A stretch of DNA of 64,000 bases, from assembly GCA_936908745.1 (NCBI GenBank), contig CAKZFX010000022.1, forward strand, positions 62,001-126,000, in the 5' to 3' direction. Below, one piece after another: positions 51,262 to 59,680 of the stretch. Origin of the DNA: an uncultured Chitinophagaceae bacterium. GTDB lineage: Bacteria > Bacteroidota > Bacteroidia > Chitinophagales > Chitinophagaceae. The position numbers were made by a program, and so were the translations under genes. A model generated the notes under the pieces. The model was not told the DNA's origin, searched no databases, and saw only the letters and a program-made list of their open reading frames with translations. Positions within the stretch are counted from its first letter, which is position 1; each line of letters begins with the position of its first letter.

Positions 51262-52524
51262 TTATTGTAAAACGATTTTAGTTCCATTAATGATACCTGT
51301 CACTTTTCCTGTCAGTTCTTTGCCTGCAAAACCATTGTTGATAGATTTTGATTTCATCTCATTGGGATTGACCGTCCATTTTTGTGAAGGGTTAAACAAT
51401 GTCAGCACCGCTTTTTGATTAACGTCAATAGTGGTTGCAGGAAGGTTGAATAGTTTCCGTGGATTCGTTGAAAGCAGTTCCACCCATTTTTCTTCTTTTA
51501 GATCGGGCATCGCTGTATGCAATGCGGCGTAAGCTGTTTCCAGTCCTGTCATTCCAAATTTGGCGTATTCAAATTCCAGCACTTTACTATCGTATTCATG
51601 TGGCAGGTGATGCGTGGCGATACAATCTACTGTACCGTCTGTAATTGCTTGTTGCAACGCTGCACGATCTTCTTTAGTACGGATCGGCGGATTTACTTTC
51701 AGGTTGGCATCGTATTCTCTTAAATCTTCGTCACAGAAGAATAAATGATAAGGCGTTACAGAGCAACTGATGCCTGCGCCGCTTTCTTTTCCCCTTCTTA
51801 TATATTCCAGCGATTTTTTAGTGGTCACGCCGGTAAAATGCAGTTTGGAATCCGCATAGCGGGTCAGTTTAATATCTCTTGCCACGATCAGTTCTTCGGC
51901 CATGGCTGGTTTGCCGGGGAGTCCTAATTGGGTGGAAACAATTCCTTCATTCATCAATCCCTGCGGATTGATGCTTTTATCATCCGGGAGTTGGATCAAT
52001 GTGCCGCCAAAAGGCTTGATGTATTGCAAGGCTTTTACTAAAAGACCGGCTGACTGGATGCTGTTGACACCATCGCCAAAAGCGACCGCACCGCTGTTTT
52101 TCATGTCATACATTTCGGCCAGCTCTTTTCCTTCGGCATTTTTAGTTACAGCGCCGATCGGATGAACGTTGACCGGCAGCGTAGCTGCTTTATGTGTAAT
52201 GTATTCAACAGCGGCTTTATTATGAACCACGGGGCTTGTATTAGGGATCAGCATTACATCGGTATAGCCACCCGCAGCGGCTGCGGCCGCACCCGTTTCC
52301 AGTGTTTCTTTAAACTCATAGCCGGGATCGGCAAAGTTGGCAAAAACATCGACCCAGCCGGGTGAGGCATGGAGTCCGTCGGCACTGATGGTTTTATCAG
52401 CTTCCGTGTTGAGTGATGCACCGATATTGGTGATCATTCCGTTGTCGATAAATATATCTGCTAACTGGCCGTTGAAGGGAGAGGAAGGGTCAATTACCCT
52501 TGCTTGCTTAATGAGTATTTTCAT
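51262..52524 (-). CDS. Dihydroorotase-like protein lacking metal ligands (PyrC pseudoenzyme)
   Basis: 420 residues with full-length class I dihydroorotase fold (start at ATG 52524). The active site is gone: the HxH motif of DxHxHxR reads DVFANFADPG (F61 and N63), the later metal His in the IxHxST-type segment is absent (LHFTGVTTKKS), and the catalytic Asp of ATDHAPH is replaced by His305 (IATHHLPHE). Non-catalytic dihydroorotase paralogues are known to support aspartate carbamoyltransferase assembly in some bacteria, and that is a possible role. It heads the operon DUF4199-GT2-GT4, so a link to glycan synthesis is also possible. A true PyrC should exist elsewhere. Confidence 0.88.
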   Translation of the reverse strand: MKILIKQARVIDPSSPFNGQLADIFIDNGMITNIGASLNTEADKTISADGLHASPGWVDVFANFADPGYEFKETLETGAAAAAAGGYTDVMLIPNTSPVVHNKAAVEYITHKAATLPVNVHPIGAVTKNAEGKELAEMYDMKNSGAVAFGDGVNSIQSAGLLVKALQYIKPFGGTLIQLPDDKSINPQGLMNEGIVSTQLGLPGKPAMAEELIVARDIKLTRYADSKLHFTGVTTKKSLEYIRRGKESGAGISCSVTPYHLFFCDEDLREYDANLKVNPPIRTKEDRAALQQAITDGTVDCIATHHLPHEYDSKVLEFEYAKFGMTGLETAYAALHTAMPDLKEEKWVELLSTNPRKLFNLPATTIDVNQKAVLTLFNPSQKWTVNPNEMKSKSINNGFAGKELTGKVTGIINGTKIVLQ

Positions 52525-52576
52525 TAAATGGCGAAGATAAAGCTTGTTTTTGGTACTGAAAAATGGCAAAATGCCT

Positions 52577-52584
52577 TACTTTTG
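52577..52584 (+). promoter_or_regulatory. -7 element of tRNA-Pro
   Basis: TACTTTTG matches TAnnTTTG, 37 bases before the tRNA-Pro 5' end. A TTG lies 24 rather than 19 bases upstream, so the -33 match is weak. Confidence 0.45.
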
Positions 52585-52621
52585 CTGTCCCCTTATCGTT
52601 CGTAGAAATGATAGATAGTCT

Positions 52622-52695
52622 CGGGACGTAGCGCAGCCCGGTAGCGCACTAGCATGGGGTGCTAGGGGTCGCTAGTTCGAATCTAGTCGTCCCGA
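52622..52695 (+). tRNA. tRNA-Pro (anticodon GGG)
   Basis: 74-base tRNA. Acceptor CGGGACG pairs perfectly with CGTCCCG, discriminator A. Anticodon stem CTAGC/GCTAG encloses loop ATGGGGT with anticodon GGG. T arm GCTAGTTCGAATCTAGT is standard. CCA is not encoded. Confidence 0.95.
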
Positions 52696-52699
52696 CTTT

Positions 52700-52736
52700 A
52701 GCCTGTAAATCATCGTATTTACAGGCTTTTTTGTTT
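52700..52736 (+). terminator. Terminator of tRNA-Pro
   Basis: AGCCTGTAAAT and ATTTACAGGCT form an 11-bp stem with a 6-base loop, followed by TTTTTGTTTTT. Confidence 0.9.
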
Positions 52737-52825
52737 TTCCTCAAATCATTGAAGAAGAACCCATCCTTACGTAAATAAATCGGGCATTGCTTTAACTTAC
52801 CCGGCCGGAGCAGCCGCTGGACTAT

Positions 52826-53911
52826 TTACTTAAACAGGCCATTAAAATTTTCTGCTTTTGCAGCGGTTGTTTCAAAGAAACAGCTTTGATCATTTTGCCC
52901 GGGGCTTCCTTCCCGCACTGTATTTTTTGTGTGCTTCAGGCACAGCGCATTGGCATTATTGCCTTGCCAGTATTCAACGGTAAAAGGATAAGTTGTTTTT
53001 TCAAATTTTCTTGCCGTTTTCTTGAGTCGTTTTATCCTTGTTTCCAGTATTTGCCTAATATGTTCTGCGCTCATACCGTTATTTATTTTGCCTACACTCC
53101 ATTCTTCATTCGCGCCTTTTAGCGGTGTAATGGTAATTTGATTGCCATTTACAGCATACGTACCGCTTTCGTATTGCAACACATTTACAGGGTTGGTGGC
53201 GAGGGCCGAGGCTGCATTGTAAACAAACTGGTAAGAGCCATCTGCATTGAATTTATATTGATATGTCCAGAAGCCACCGGTATAATAACCGCTCATACTT
53301 CCATACGCAGCGCCATATTTTTCCATCGACCGGGCTTCCCATATTTTCCCTGCAAGAGTTGATTGAATGTTATCGCTTTTTGTTGCAGGTTTAGTTTCAA
53401 CAGCTGTTGTACCTGGGGAAATTTTCGTCAAGCTCAGTGAGTTAACAAAAGTCAGCAATTCATCCTGGTATTTATCAGTGTTGCTCATTAATATTACACT
53501 TACCATTTTTTCCTCCCCGGTTGCTGTCAGCAATGTGACTGATCCCTTTTGAGTGCCATCGGTATAGCCAGCAGTGCCCGAAATAATATTCCAGCCATTT
53601 GTCATTAACGGCTCCTGCATAACGGGTGCACCGTTTACCTGTACCGTTGTTTTTACCAACTTATTCCAGTCTGTATTAAAATTTTCAGCAGCCTCCGCTT
53701 TTGATTCGGTGGCCTTGGTGATAAGAGCGATGGCATAAGCGCCTGTTTTATTGTCGGTGACAGATAGCTGAACGCCACCCTCATTTTGCTGTTGTTTCCA
53801 GCCTTTGGGGAAATTATAGCTGACCACATCAAAAGACTGCTTTTGTGCAAAGCTGTTTATAGCCATGAGTATAATTGAATGAAAAACGAGTAATTTTTTT
53901 AATAGTCGCAT
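52826..53911 (-). CDS. Secreted hypothetical protein, 361 aa
   Basis: Starts at ATG 53911, giving signal peptide MRLLKKLLVFHSIILMAINS with cleavage near FAQ. The first part (YNFPKGWKQQQNEGGVQLSV to MVSVILMSNT, about 25-150) has a PsbP/DUF1795-like look, common in periplasmic proteins of Chitinophagaceae. The second part (about 180-330) contains FWTYQYKFNADGSYQFVYN, a lipocalin-like beta pattern. Exported; role unknown. It is transcribed divergently from the NarL-type regulator. Confidence 0.75.
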   Translation of the reverse strand: MRLLKKLLVFHSIILMAINSFAQKQSFDVVSYNFPKGWKQQQNEGGVQLSVTDNKTGAYAIALITKATESKAEAAENFNTDWNKLVKTTVQVNGAPVMQEPLMTNGWNIISGTAGYTDGTQKGSVTLLTATGEEKMVSVILMSNTDKYQDELLTFVNSLSLTKISPGTTAVETKPATKSDNIQSTLAGKIWEARSMEKYGAAYGSMSGYYTGGFWTYQYKFNADGSYQFVYNAASALATNPVNVLQYESGTYAVNGNQITITPLKGANEEWSVGKINNGMSAEHIRQILETRIKRLKKTARKFEKTTYPFTVEYWQGNNANALCLKHTKNTVREGSPGQNDQSCFFETTAAKAENFNGLFK

Positions 53912-54152
53912 GGTTATAGGCTTATGGTATTTCATAAAACTACTTTAAAGGGAAAACGGGAGCAATCATTAAAAAACATGATTTCCGGATCGAAATCGGA
54001 CAACGAGTATTTCACCAAGACAAAACATGTGCATTTATTTTTATATAAATAGAGGGCTGCTGCGAACAAAGTGGCGGTCATTTCATTATCTTGCATGCTC
54101 ACACCCCTCCATAATTCCCAGCCCATACACTTTACTATTTAAAAAATTAGTG

Positions 54153-54791
54153 ATGCCAATTAGTATATTATTAATTGACGATCATAAACTATTGATAGAA
54201 ACATGGAGGGATTTGTTGAGCAGGGATGAGGATTTTATCATAGGAGCGATCGCCCATACACCCGAAGCGGCAAGGCTGGAACTGAAAAACTGGGTTCCGG
54301 ATGTCATTGTTTGTGATATCAACCTGGGTTCAGGAAAGGAAAGTGGTTTTAAACTGGTGCCCGGCTTAAGAGCCATGCGCCCCAAGGTTGCTATTCTGGC
54401 CGTATCCGCTTTTGCAGCCCCGGCAATTGTAAAAAGAATGCTGGATATTGGTGCTAATGGATATGTAAGCAAGCATTCACCTTTTAATGAACTGGTGACT
54501 GGTATCAAAACGGTATATAAAAAAGAGCCTTATTTATGTAGTTATACCCTGGGGCAAATTGCTGAAATGATGCCCGGTGATCCACTGGATGAGGCGAAAA
54601 TTGCAATCCTGACGGAAAAGGAATTACTCATTATGCAGCAGGTAAGAGATGGTTTTTCCAGTGTCGAGATCGGCAAGAACCTTGGTATCTCTTCAAAAAC
54701 TGTGGATGCGCACCGCTATCATATTTTGCGAAAACTGGATCTGCCGAATACCGCTGCTGTAATCGGGTTTATGAAGAGGCATGGGTTGTAA
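54153..54791 (+). CDS. NarL/FixJ-type response regulator
   Basis: 212 residues. Receiver domain with D9-D10, phospho-acceptor D55 (VCDINLGSG), S85 and K107, then a LuxR-type helix-turn-helix at about 153-210 (LTEKELLIMQQVRDGFSS, KTVDAHRYHIL). It would bind DNA as a dimer upon phosphorylation. I start at MPISILL; the longer frame upstream has no support. No sensor kinase lies beside it, so its input is unknown. The two secreted-protein genes directly downstream are candidate targets or cotranscribed genes. Confidence 0.92.
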   Translation: MPISILLIDDHKLLIETWRDLLSRDEDFIIGAIAHTPEAARLELKNWVPDVIVCDINLGSGKESGFKLVPGLRAMRPKVAILAVSAFAAPAIVKRMLDIGANGYVSKHSPFNELVTGIKTVYKKEPYLCSYTLGQIAEMMPGDPLDEAKIAILTEKELLIMQQVRDGFSSVEIGKNLGISSKTVDAHRYHILRKLDLPNTAAVIGFMKRHGL

Positions 54792-54860
54792 AGCAAAAGA
54801 TTGCAGATGCTATACAAAAAATGTATATTAGTAAGCGAATCTTTTAGCTCTGCTCTAATT

Positions 54861-55409
54861 ATGCGAACCTTACTTGCTTTGTTATTGCTTCTGCAACCAG
54901 CTTCTCTTTTTTCACAAGCCGATACATTGTTTTATATCAACCGTGCTGATAGTACTTACTATTTTGACAAGGAAAATAATAAGTATGTATATCCAAAACT
55001 GGGTATCAGTCAGGTTGGAAGAGATTCTGTTTTCTATAAAGGAGACCTCGTGTTTTATAAAAAACCTTCAGAAAAAGACAGAGACTATTTTTTGGAAGTT
55101 TTTACTGATAGCGTTTTGATTATTAATTTTTGGCGTGAGCAGGACAGGGGAGTAAGCGATCCTATGCTGATAAAACGGAATTGCCTGCGCATCATCAATT
55201 TGCGCCAACCTGGAAAAGTTTATTATGTGGATGTTGAAAGAAGTCAGATTGCAGACACGAAGGAAGTATATGATATGTTTAAAAATGCAGGAGGTGAAAT
55301 GACTATTATAGAGAAAATAGATTTTGCAGGTAATCAAATCATATTGAGAAATAGTATAAAGGGGTTTGGAAAATTCAATTTCATAGCAGAGAGCAAATGT
55401 GTTTTATAA
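54861..55409 (+). CDS. Secreted hypothetical protein, 182 aa
   Basis: Starts at the ATG at 54861 with a clear signal peptide (MRTLLALLLLLQPASLFSQ). The mature part is rich in aromatic and charged residues (DKENNKYVYPKLGISQVGR, FTDSVLIINFWREQDRG). No domain recognised. It is AT-rich relative to its neighbours and lies 69 bases after the response regulator. It and the next gene form a pair of small exported proteins of unknown function. Confidence 0.7.
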   Translation: MRTLLALLLLLQPASLFSQADTLFYINRADSTYYFDKENNKYVYPKLGISQVGRDSVFYKGDLVFYKKPSEKDRDYFLEVFTDSVLIINFWREQDRGVSDPMLIKRNCLRIINLRQPGKVYYVDVERSQIADTKEVYDMFKNAGGEMTIIEKIDFAGNQIILRNSIKGFGKFNFIAESKCVL

Positions 55410-55447
55410 AAAATGTATCAGCTTTGATAAAATCCAAACTTCATTTT

Positions 55448-55936
55448 ATGCTAAGAACATTGATTATCTCATTGCTGTTATTTTTTTCTGTGCATGTATA
55501 TTCACAGCCTGTTTCGTATGAGCAGCAATCTTTCAATATTTTTTTCGACAGTATTTATAAAGAAAGGTATTTAAGTTTCAAGACTGTTGAGTTTAATGGC
55601 TATAGTGAAGAGAGGCAGACAGACTTTGGGCTCTATGAGAATTGTTTTAGTAATGCCGATTCTATTCATGTTATGTTAAGAATGAACTCTTTCGGAAAGG
55701 AATTTCCAAAAATTCCTATCTCAGTCTCACAAGTGAAAGATTTGAAGTTTAAAAAAATCAGAATACGATCAAGGAAAAGACTGAAAGTTTTTCTCTATAG
55801 TGCTAATGAAATAAATCAGAAAGTCTATGTGATGATTGATATAACTAAACAATATAGCTATACCGATTCGTATATATTTGAATTTAAAAAAGATGGTAGG
55901 CTTATTCGATGGTGTAAAACTGGAGTTATATATTAA
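55448..55936 (+). CDS. Secreted hypothetical protein, 162 aa
   Basis: Starts at ATG 55448 with a signal peptide (MLRTLIISLLLFFSVHVYSQ). The body is rich in Lys, Phe and Tyr (SIYKERYLSFKTVEFNGYSE and KKIRIRSRKRLKVFLYS), with no family recognised. It lies 38 bases after the preceding exported-protein gene and shares its size class and AT-rich composition, but I see no convincing sequence similarity between the two. Confidence 0.65.
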   Translation: MLRTLIISLLLFFSVHVYSQPVSYEQQSFNIFFDSIYKERYLSFKTVEFNGYSEERQTDFGLYENCFSNADSIHVMLRMNSFGKEFPKIPISVSQVKDLKFKKIRIRSRKRLKVFLYSANEINQKVYVMIDITKQYSYTDSYIFEFKKDGRLIRWCKTGVIY

Positions 55937-56087
55937 TAGATTTGATATGTTTTTTCACAGATAGTCTTTTTTGCTCTAATAAATAAAACCTTCTTCTAAT
56001 CACCATCGCCATACTTGGCACTATTTTTCCTTTCAACTGAACCCCACCCATTGGCATATCCACCGCAGCCAATTCCAACCTGCTCAT
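55926..56087 (-). CDS. Possible small basic protein, 53 aa (uncertain)
   Basis: An ATG-initiated frame fills the spacer between two plus-strand genes on the opposite strand. The product (MSRLELAAVDMPMGGVQLKG at the start, ending KKHIKSINI) is basic and not low complexity. There is no Shine-Dalgarno sequence, only an A-rich leader, and no promoter match. It may be a chance ORF. Confidence 0.22.
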   Translation of the reverse strand: MSRLELAAVDMPMGGVQLKGKIVPSMAMVIRRRFYLLEQKRLSVKKHIKSINI

Positions 56088-56112
56088 TTTTTTAATATTT
56101 AAACAAATCAAA

Positions 56113-56880
56113 ATGAAACAAATGAGCTTTTTACCGGGTAAAAGTGCGGTTTTGGTTGCTATTGCCCTCGTTAGCAGTGTGTTATTTACAGGCTGCCTGA
56201 AAAATGATGACAACAATAATAATACCTCGGACAATGCCGGCCTGATGGCATTTAACCTGGTGCCCGACCGGTCATCGGTTGCCGTCCGGCTTTCGGGCAA
56301 CAGCCTGACCAACGTGCCGCTGGCCTACAACAACTTTACAGGCGTGTACCTGGGCGTTTTTCCGGGCAACCGCAACGTAGAAGTATTTGATGCAAACGGT
56401 ATGCTGACATCAACAGCGGCATTCACATTTGCACCTAACCGTTTTTATTCGCTGTTTGTAGCGGGAGCGAATGGTTCTTACCGCAACATTCTTACAGAAG
56501 ACAACTTTGATGATCTTTCGGCTTCAGGCACTGCCTATGTACGTTATATCAATGCGATTCCTGATTCGGCAAGGCCGACGGTGACGATTACGGCAGGCGG
56601 TTCGGCGGTGGTAACGGAACAACCAGCATTTGGTACGGTGTCAGCATTTACCGCCGTGAATCCCGGTTCCGTTACGATTGACCTGAACAACGGAACAACG
56701 ATAGATGCAGATCGCACGATCACATTGGAAAGCCGGAAAGTATATACCATCCTGCTGACAGGTATTCCGGGTTCTACGGCAACGCCGGTTGAAATTAAAT
56801 ATATCGAAAACGGTATTGTAGATGAAAATACAGGCGGTCGTATAGCAGCAGAAGGTGCGTCGCAGAAAAGTGCTAACTAA
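56113..56880 (+). CDS. DUF4397 lipoprotein
   Basis: 255 residues. Lipoprotein signal ending SSVLFTGC, then an Asn/Asp-rich linker (KNDDNNNNTSDN). The DUF4397 beta-sandwich region follows in two related parts (about 45-135 and 140-235: GTAYVRYINAIPDSARPTV, VNPGSVTIDLNNGT). These proteins are outer-membrane or surface lipoproteins in Bacteroidota, of unknown ligand. The terminator at 56904-56929 closes it. Confidence 0.85.
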   Translation: MKQMSFLPGKSAVLVAIALVSSVLFTGCLKNDDNNNNTSDNAGLMAFNLVPDRSSVAVRLSGNSLTNVPLAYNNFTGVYLGVFPGNRNVEVFDANGMLTSTAAFTFAPNRFYSLFVAGANGSYRNILTEDNFDDLSASGTAYVRYINAIPDSARPTVTITAGGSAVVTEQPAFGTVSAFTAVNPGSVTIDLNNGTTIDADRTITLESRKVYTILLTGIPGSTATPVEIKYIENGIVDENTGGRIAAEGASQKSAN

Positions 56881-56903
56881 GGAAAAACCTTCTACTGCTT
56901 TCA

Positions 56904-56936
56904 GAAAGGGCTTCAAAAGAAGCCCTTTCACTTTTT
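56904..56936 (+). terminator. Terminator of the DUF4397 gene (copy A of a duplicated block)
   Basis: GAAAGGGCTTC and GAAGCCCTTTC form an 11-bp stem with an AAAA loop, followed by ACTTTTT. A diverged copy of the same terminator lies at 59598-59621. Confidence 0.88.
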
Positions 56937-56988
56937 AATCCTTCAAGATATCGGCAGCATTCTTCTTCAGCCGGTTGGAAATATTGAT
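56935..56988 (-). pseudogene. Orphan copy of the asmA 3' end
   Basis: On the minus strand these bases encode ISNRLKKNAADILKD and a stop, matching the last residues of the AsmA-family gene at 59627 (IFNRPKKNATDTLKN) at most positions. Homology stops abruptly to the right. It is the leftover end of a duplicated or interrupted asmA-terminator block, not an expressed gene. Confidence 0.7.
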
Positions 56989-57510
56989 TAGGATATAACT
57001 GTTTAATGAGTATGCACTTACAGACGAGATGCTGACTCAGTTTGAAAACTATATTTTCCCAATCCTCTTGCTATTATCAGGTTATTATTGTATATTGTAA
57101 TTAAGCACCTCCCGTTTTTTACTCCAACACAGATGAACGCATACTAAAGGGAGCAACATATAGTGCTGCTTATACTTTCCTGAAAGAAAACGCCCGTAAG
57201 GGGTTTTAATCGTATTGATAAATACGTTAACAATTGTATAAGCACTTTATGAAGCACAACTATTTTTTTTCCAAATCTTGTCATCACTTTATTTATCTGC
57301 AACAGCCGTGGGCGCCAGCCGGGCGGTTTTGTTATTGGCACAGCTACACCTGCCAGGACACTCATCGTTACCGGATCTTTTGCGGCTACCCAAAGGAGCA
57401 GCAGCTTAGCCTTGCTGTTGCCGGGTGTATTCAACCTGGCATACATCCTTCGCAAACATAACTTTCACTTTAGTTATAACTATTTCTCTAATTGTTAAAA
57501 TCAACAAACT
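56989..57510. other. Gene-free spacer with short open frames only
   Basis: About 520 bases. Opposing ORFs of 75-103 codons exist around 57144-57461 but neither has a plausible start signal, domain or codon pattern. The stretch may be a decayed gene; I assign nothing. Confidence 0.4.
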
Positions 57511-58194
57511 ATGAAACTGAAAATGATTTTCCCGGTTATTTTAGTCGCTCTTTCTTTTTCTGCATTTCCCCAGGCAAAAATTGGTACCAATCCGACAACA
57601 ATTTCCACAGATGCTAATTTGGAGGTGGAAGCAACGAATAATAAAAAAGTATTGGTTCGTAAAAGCGATGGTTCCTTTGTAATTGAAAACACGCCTTCGG
57701 GTGCCAGCACAGATAGTATTCTGACAATTGATAACAGTGGCAATGTCAGGCGCAGGCCTCAATCAACCCCTTATTTGAAACTTGCAGGCACCATGACAGT
57801 GATACATTTTTCTTCAACCGGTTTTTTCATACCTGTACACAGTCTGGCTCAAATTTTCAGAAACGATATCACCTATAATTCGCAAAGGGGTGAGATGACA
57901 GTGACAAAGCCCGGGATCTATTTTTGTTCCGTTTTTTCCCTCTCGGAAGATCTTCCTGATGGGGTTCGAAATGAAAACTGCATAGGGGTCTATGTTAATG
58001 ACGTACTTGTGGAGCCTGTGGCTTGTGCACGAAATCCCCAAACGACCGGAACATCAGCCACGAATGCAGCCTTACATAGCTTAAATGCCGGAGATATAGT
58101 GTCAGTAAAATTTTCTTATGGCACAGGTGATACTACTGATGAGACATTGCAAATACAATTTGCTATCAGCCTCTATATGGTAAGCGAACTGTAA
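57511..58194 (+). CDS. Secreted C1q/TNF-like domain protein
   Basis: 227 residues. Signal peptide (MIFPVILVALSFSAFPQ), then a short phage-tail-like N-terminal segment typical of Bacteroidota exported proteins (KIGTNPTTISTDANLEVEAT), and a C1q-like jelly roll from about 90 to the end (GEMTVTKPGIYFCSVFSLSE, GVYVNDVLVEP, ATNAALHSLNAGDIVSVKF). C1q-like trimers bind ligands in animals; bacterial ones are surface or structural proteins with unknown targets. It is 46 bases before a T9SS protein gene and lies inside the segment between the two asmA-tail copies. Confidence 0.8.
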   Translation: MKLKMIFPVILVALSFSAFPQAKIGTNPTTISTDANLEVEATNNKKVLVRKSDGSFVIENTPSGASTDSILTIDNSGNVRRRPQSTPYLKLAGTMTVIHFSSTGFFIPVHSLAQIFRNDITYNSQRGEMTVTKPGIYFCSVFSLSEDLPDGVRNENCIGVYVNDVLVEPVACARNPQTTGTSATNAALHSLNAGDIVSVKFSYGTGDTTDETLQIQFAISLYMVSEL

Positions 58195-58240
58195 ATAAAA
58201 TACTCATCAACTTATTTTCAAACACCTAATAAAAGATTGT

Positions 58241-59503
58241 ATGAAAAAGTATTTATTTTTTATATGCTTACTGGTTGCTCAAAAAAGTTTTGGCCAGGGA
58301 AACCATGTATTTAGTGGTGCAGAAGCCACCAACTTAGGAACGGTGAACCTGTCCACACCCGGCGGCCATACATGGAGTACCGACAGGAGTTCACTACCCG
58401 GGTATTTTAGTGCCATAGATACCGCTGCTTTTACAGGTGCCTCGGATGTGGCTAACATAAACGGCTATGTAAAAAAATATGGCAACGGTGCTTTCACTTT
58501 TCCTGTTGGCGACCAGGCAGGTACTGATTTACGTACGCTAAGTATTTCTGCCCCGGCCAATGCAACGGACCAGATAGGTGTGGCTTATTGGAAAGGCGAT
58601 GTAGCTACAGCATTGGACCCCACCGGTGGCGCACATAGCCGAACTGCACTCAACCCCGCAGGAACGGCGGGAACAGATCAGTTAGCTTCTGTATCTCCCA
58701 TTGGTTTTTGGGATTGGATACCGGTAAATGGCACCTCTGCTTCTACAATAACAGTATCGTTGCCTGATTTTTCCGGCATCGGCGGCTATCCATCGGCAGA
58801 TGAAATGCGGCTGGCAGGCTGGAATACGACTACAGATCAGTGGGACAATCTTAGCGGAACTTCCGGGGCTTCGGGCACTGCCGAAGGCAGTACACTCAGC
58901 GGAACAATGAGTGATATGAGCCTTTATAGCGCCGTTGCAGTAGGTAGTGTCAAAATGATGAGGACGTTGCCTGTGGTACTAACAAATTTTACAGGCCGTA
59001 TGGAAAATTGCAATGTGGTACTGTCCTGGACTACTGCTTATGAAGAAGCGATGTCTCATTTTGAAGTACTGCAAAGCAATGGTGGAGGAGCTTATCGTAT
59101 CCTGGAAAAAATAACATCTTACAATAGTCCCACGGGAAGTACATATACCGGCAGGTATGTGCAACCGGCTGGCAATTATAGTTACCTTCTGCGAATGGTG
59201 GACTTAGACAGCAGTTATAGCTTTAGCAATATAGTCGTTGTGAATTCCGGCTGCAGAGAGGCGCAGCCTGTAATTGTTTATCCTAATCCTGCGGAGGGGT
59301 GGCTAAAAATTGCAGGTATCCGTCCAAACAACCAGGTACAGATCTATGATGCCCTCGGCCGCCAGGTGCTATCTTATAAAGCGGCTAATAGCGTAGAAAA
59401 TATAGACATAGGCAAATATTCGGCAGGTTTGTACGAAATACTTATTCTTGATGAAAAAGGAATGCGGCTGAAAACGCTGAAGCTGATCAAGCGGGACAGA
59501 TAA
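58241..59503 (+). CDS. T9SS-exported protein with type A sorting domain
   Basis: 420 residues. Signal peptide (MKKYLFFICLLVAQKSFGQ), an N-terminal beta-rich region (NGYVKKYGNGAFTFPVGDQ is a motif common at the start of such Chitinophagaceae proteins), a short Ig/FN3-like part (VVLSWTTAYEEAMSHFEVL) and a C-terminal sorting domain (VYPNPAEGWLKI to LKLIKRDR). Exported to the surface or medium. It is probably cotranscribed with the C1q-like gene upstream. Confidence 0.85.
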   Translation: MKKYLFFICLLVAQKSFGQGNHVFSGAEATNLGTVNLSTPGGHTWSTDRSSLPGYFSAIDTAAFTGASDVANINGYVKKYGNGAFTFPVGDQAGTDLRTLSISAPANATDQIGVAYWKGDVATALDPTGGAHSRTALNPAGTAGTDQLASVSPIGFWDWIPVNGTSASTITVSLPDFSGIGGYPSADEMRLAGWNTTTDQWDNLSGTSGASGTAEGSTLSGTMSDMSLYSAVAVGSVKMMRTLPVVLTNFTGRMENCNVVLSWTTAYEEAMSHFEVLQSNGGGAYRILEKITSYNSPTGSTYTGRYVQPAGNYSYLLRMVDLDSSYSFSNIVVVNSGCREAQPVIVYPNPAEGWLKIAGIRPNNQVQIYDALGRQVLSYKAANSVENIDIGKYSAGLYEILILDEKGMRLKTLKLIKRDR

Positions 59504-59574
59504 CGTTTAATTGTTTTGAAAATGCCAGTGATGAGATAGGAGCAGAAATGCGTCACAAGAGAATATCAAAAAAA

Positions 59575-59680
59575 GAAAAACCCTCTGCTATATTCAGAAG
59601 GGGCTTCGTAAGAAGCCCCTTGCTTTTTAATTCTTTAAGGTATCCGTTGCATTCTTCTTCGGCCGGTTGAAAATGTCTTT
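59575..59680. repeat. Copy B of the duplicated terminator/asmA-end block
   Basis: About 100 bases here align with 56882-56985 at roughly four of five positions, covering the terminator hairpin and the last codons of the asmA gene. The two copies are direct repeats 2.7 kb apart. Confidence 0.72.
59598..59628. terminator. Terminator between the T9SS gene and asmA
   Basis: AAGGGGCTTC and GAAGCCCCTT form a 10-bp stem with a GTAA loop, followed by GCTTTTT on the plus strand. It lies between two converging genes and probably serves both. Confidence 0.85.

Noticed and set aside
57144..57461. Opposing ORFs of 75 and 103 codons
   Set aside because: No start signals, no recognisable domain and mutual overlap on opposite strands; likely chance frames in a decayed spacer.
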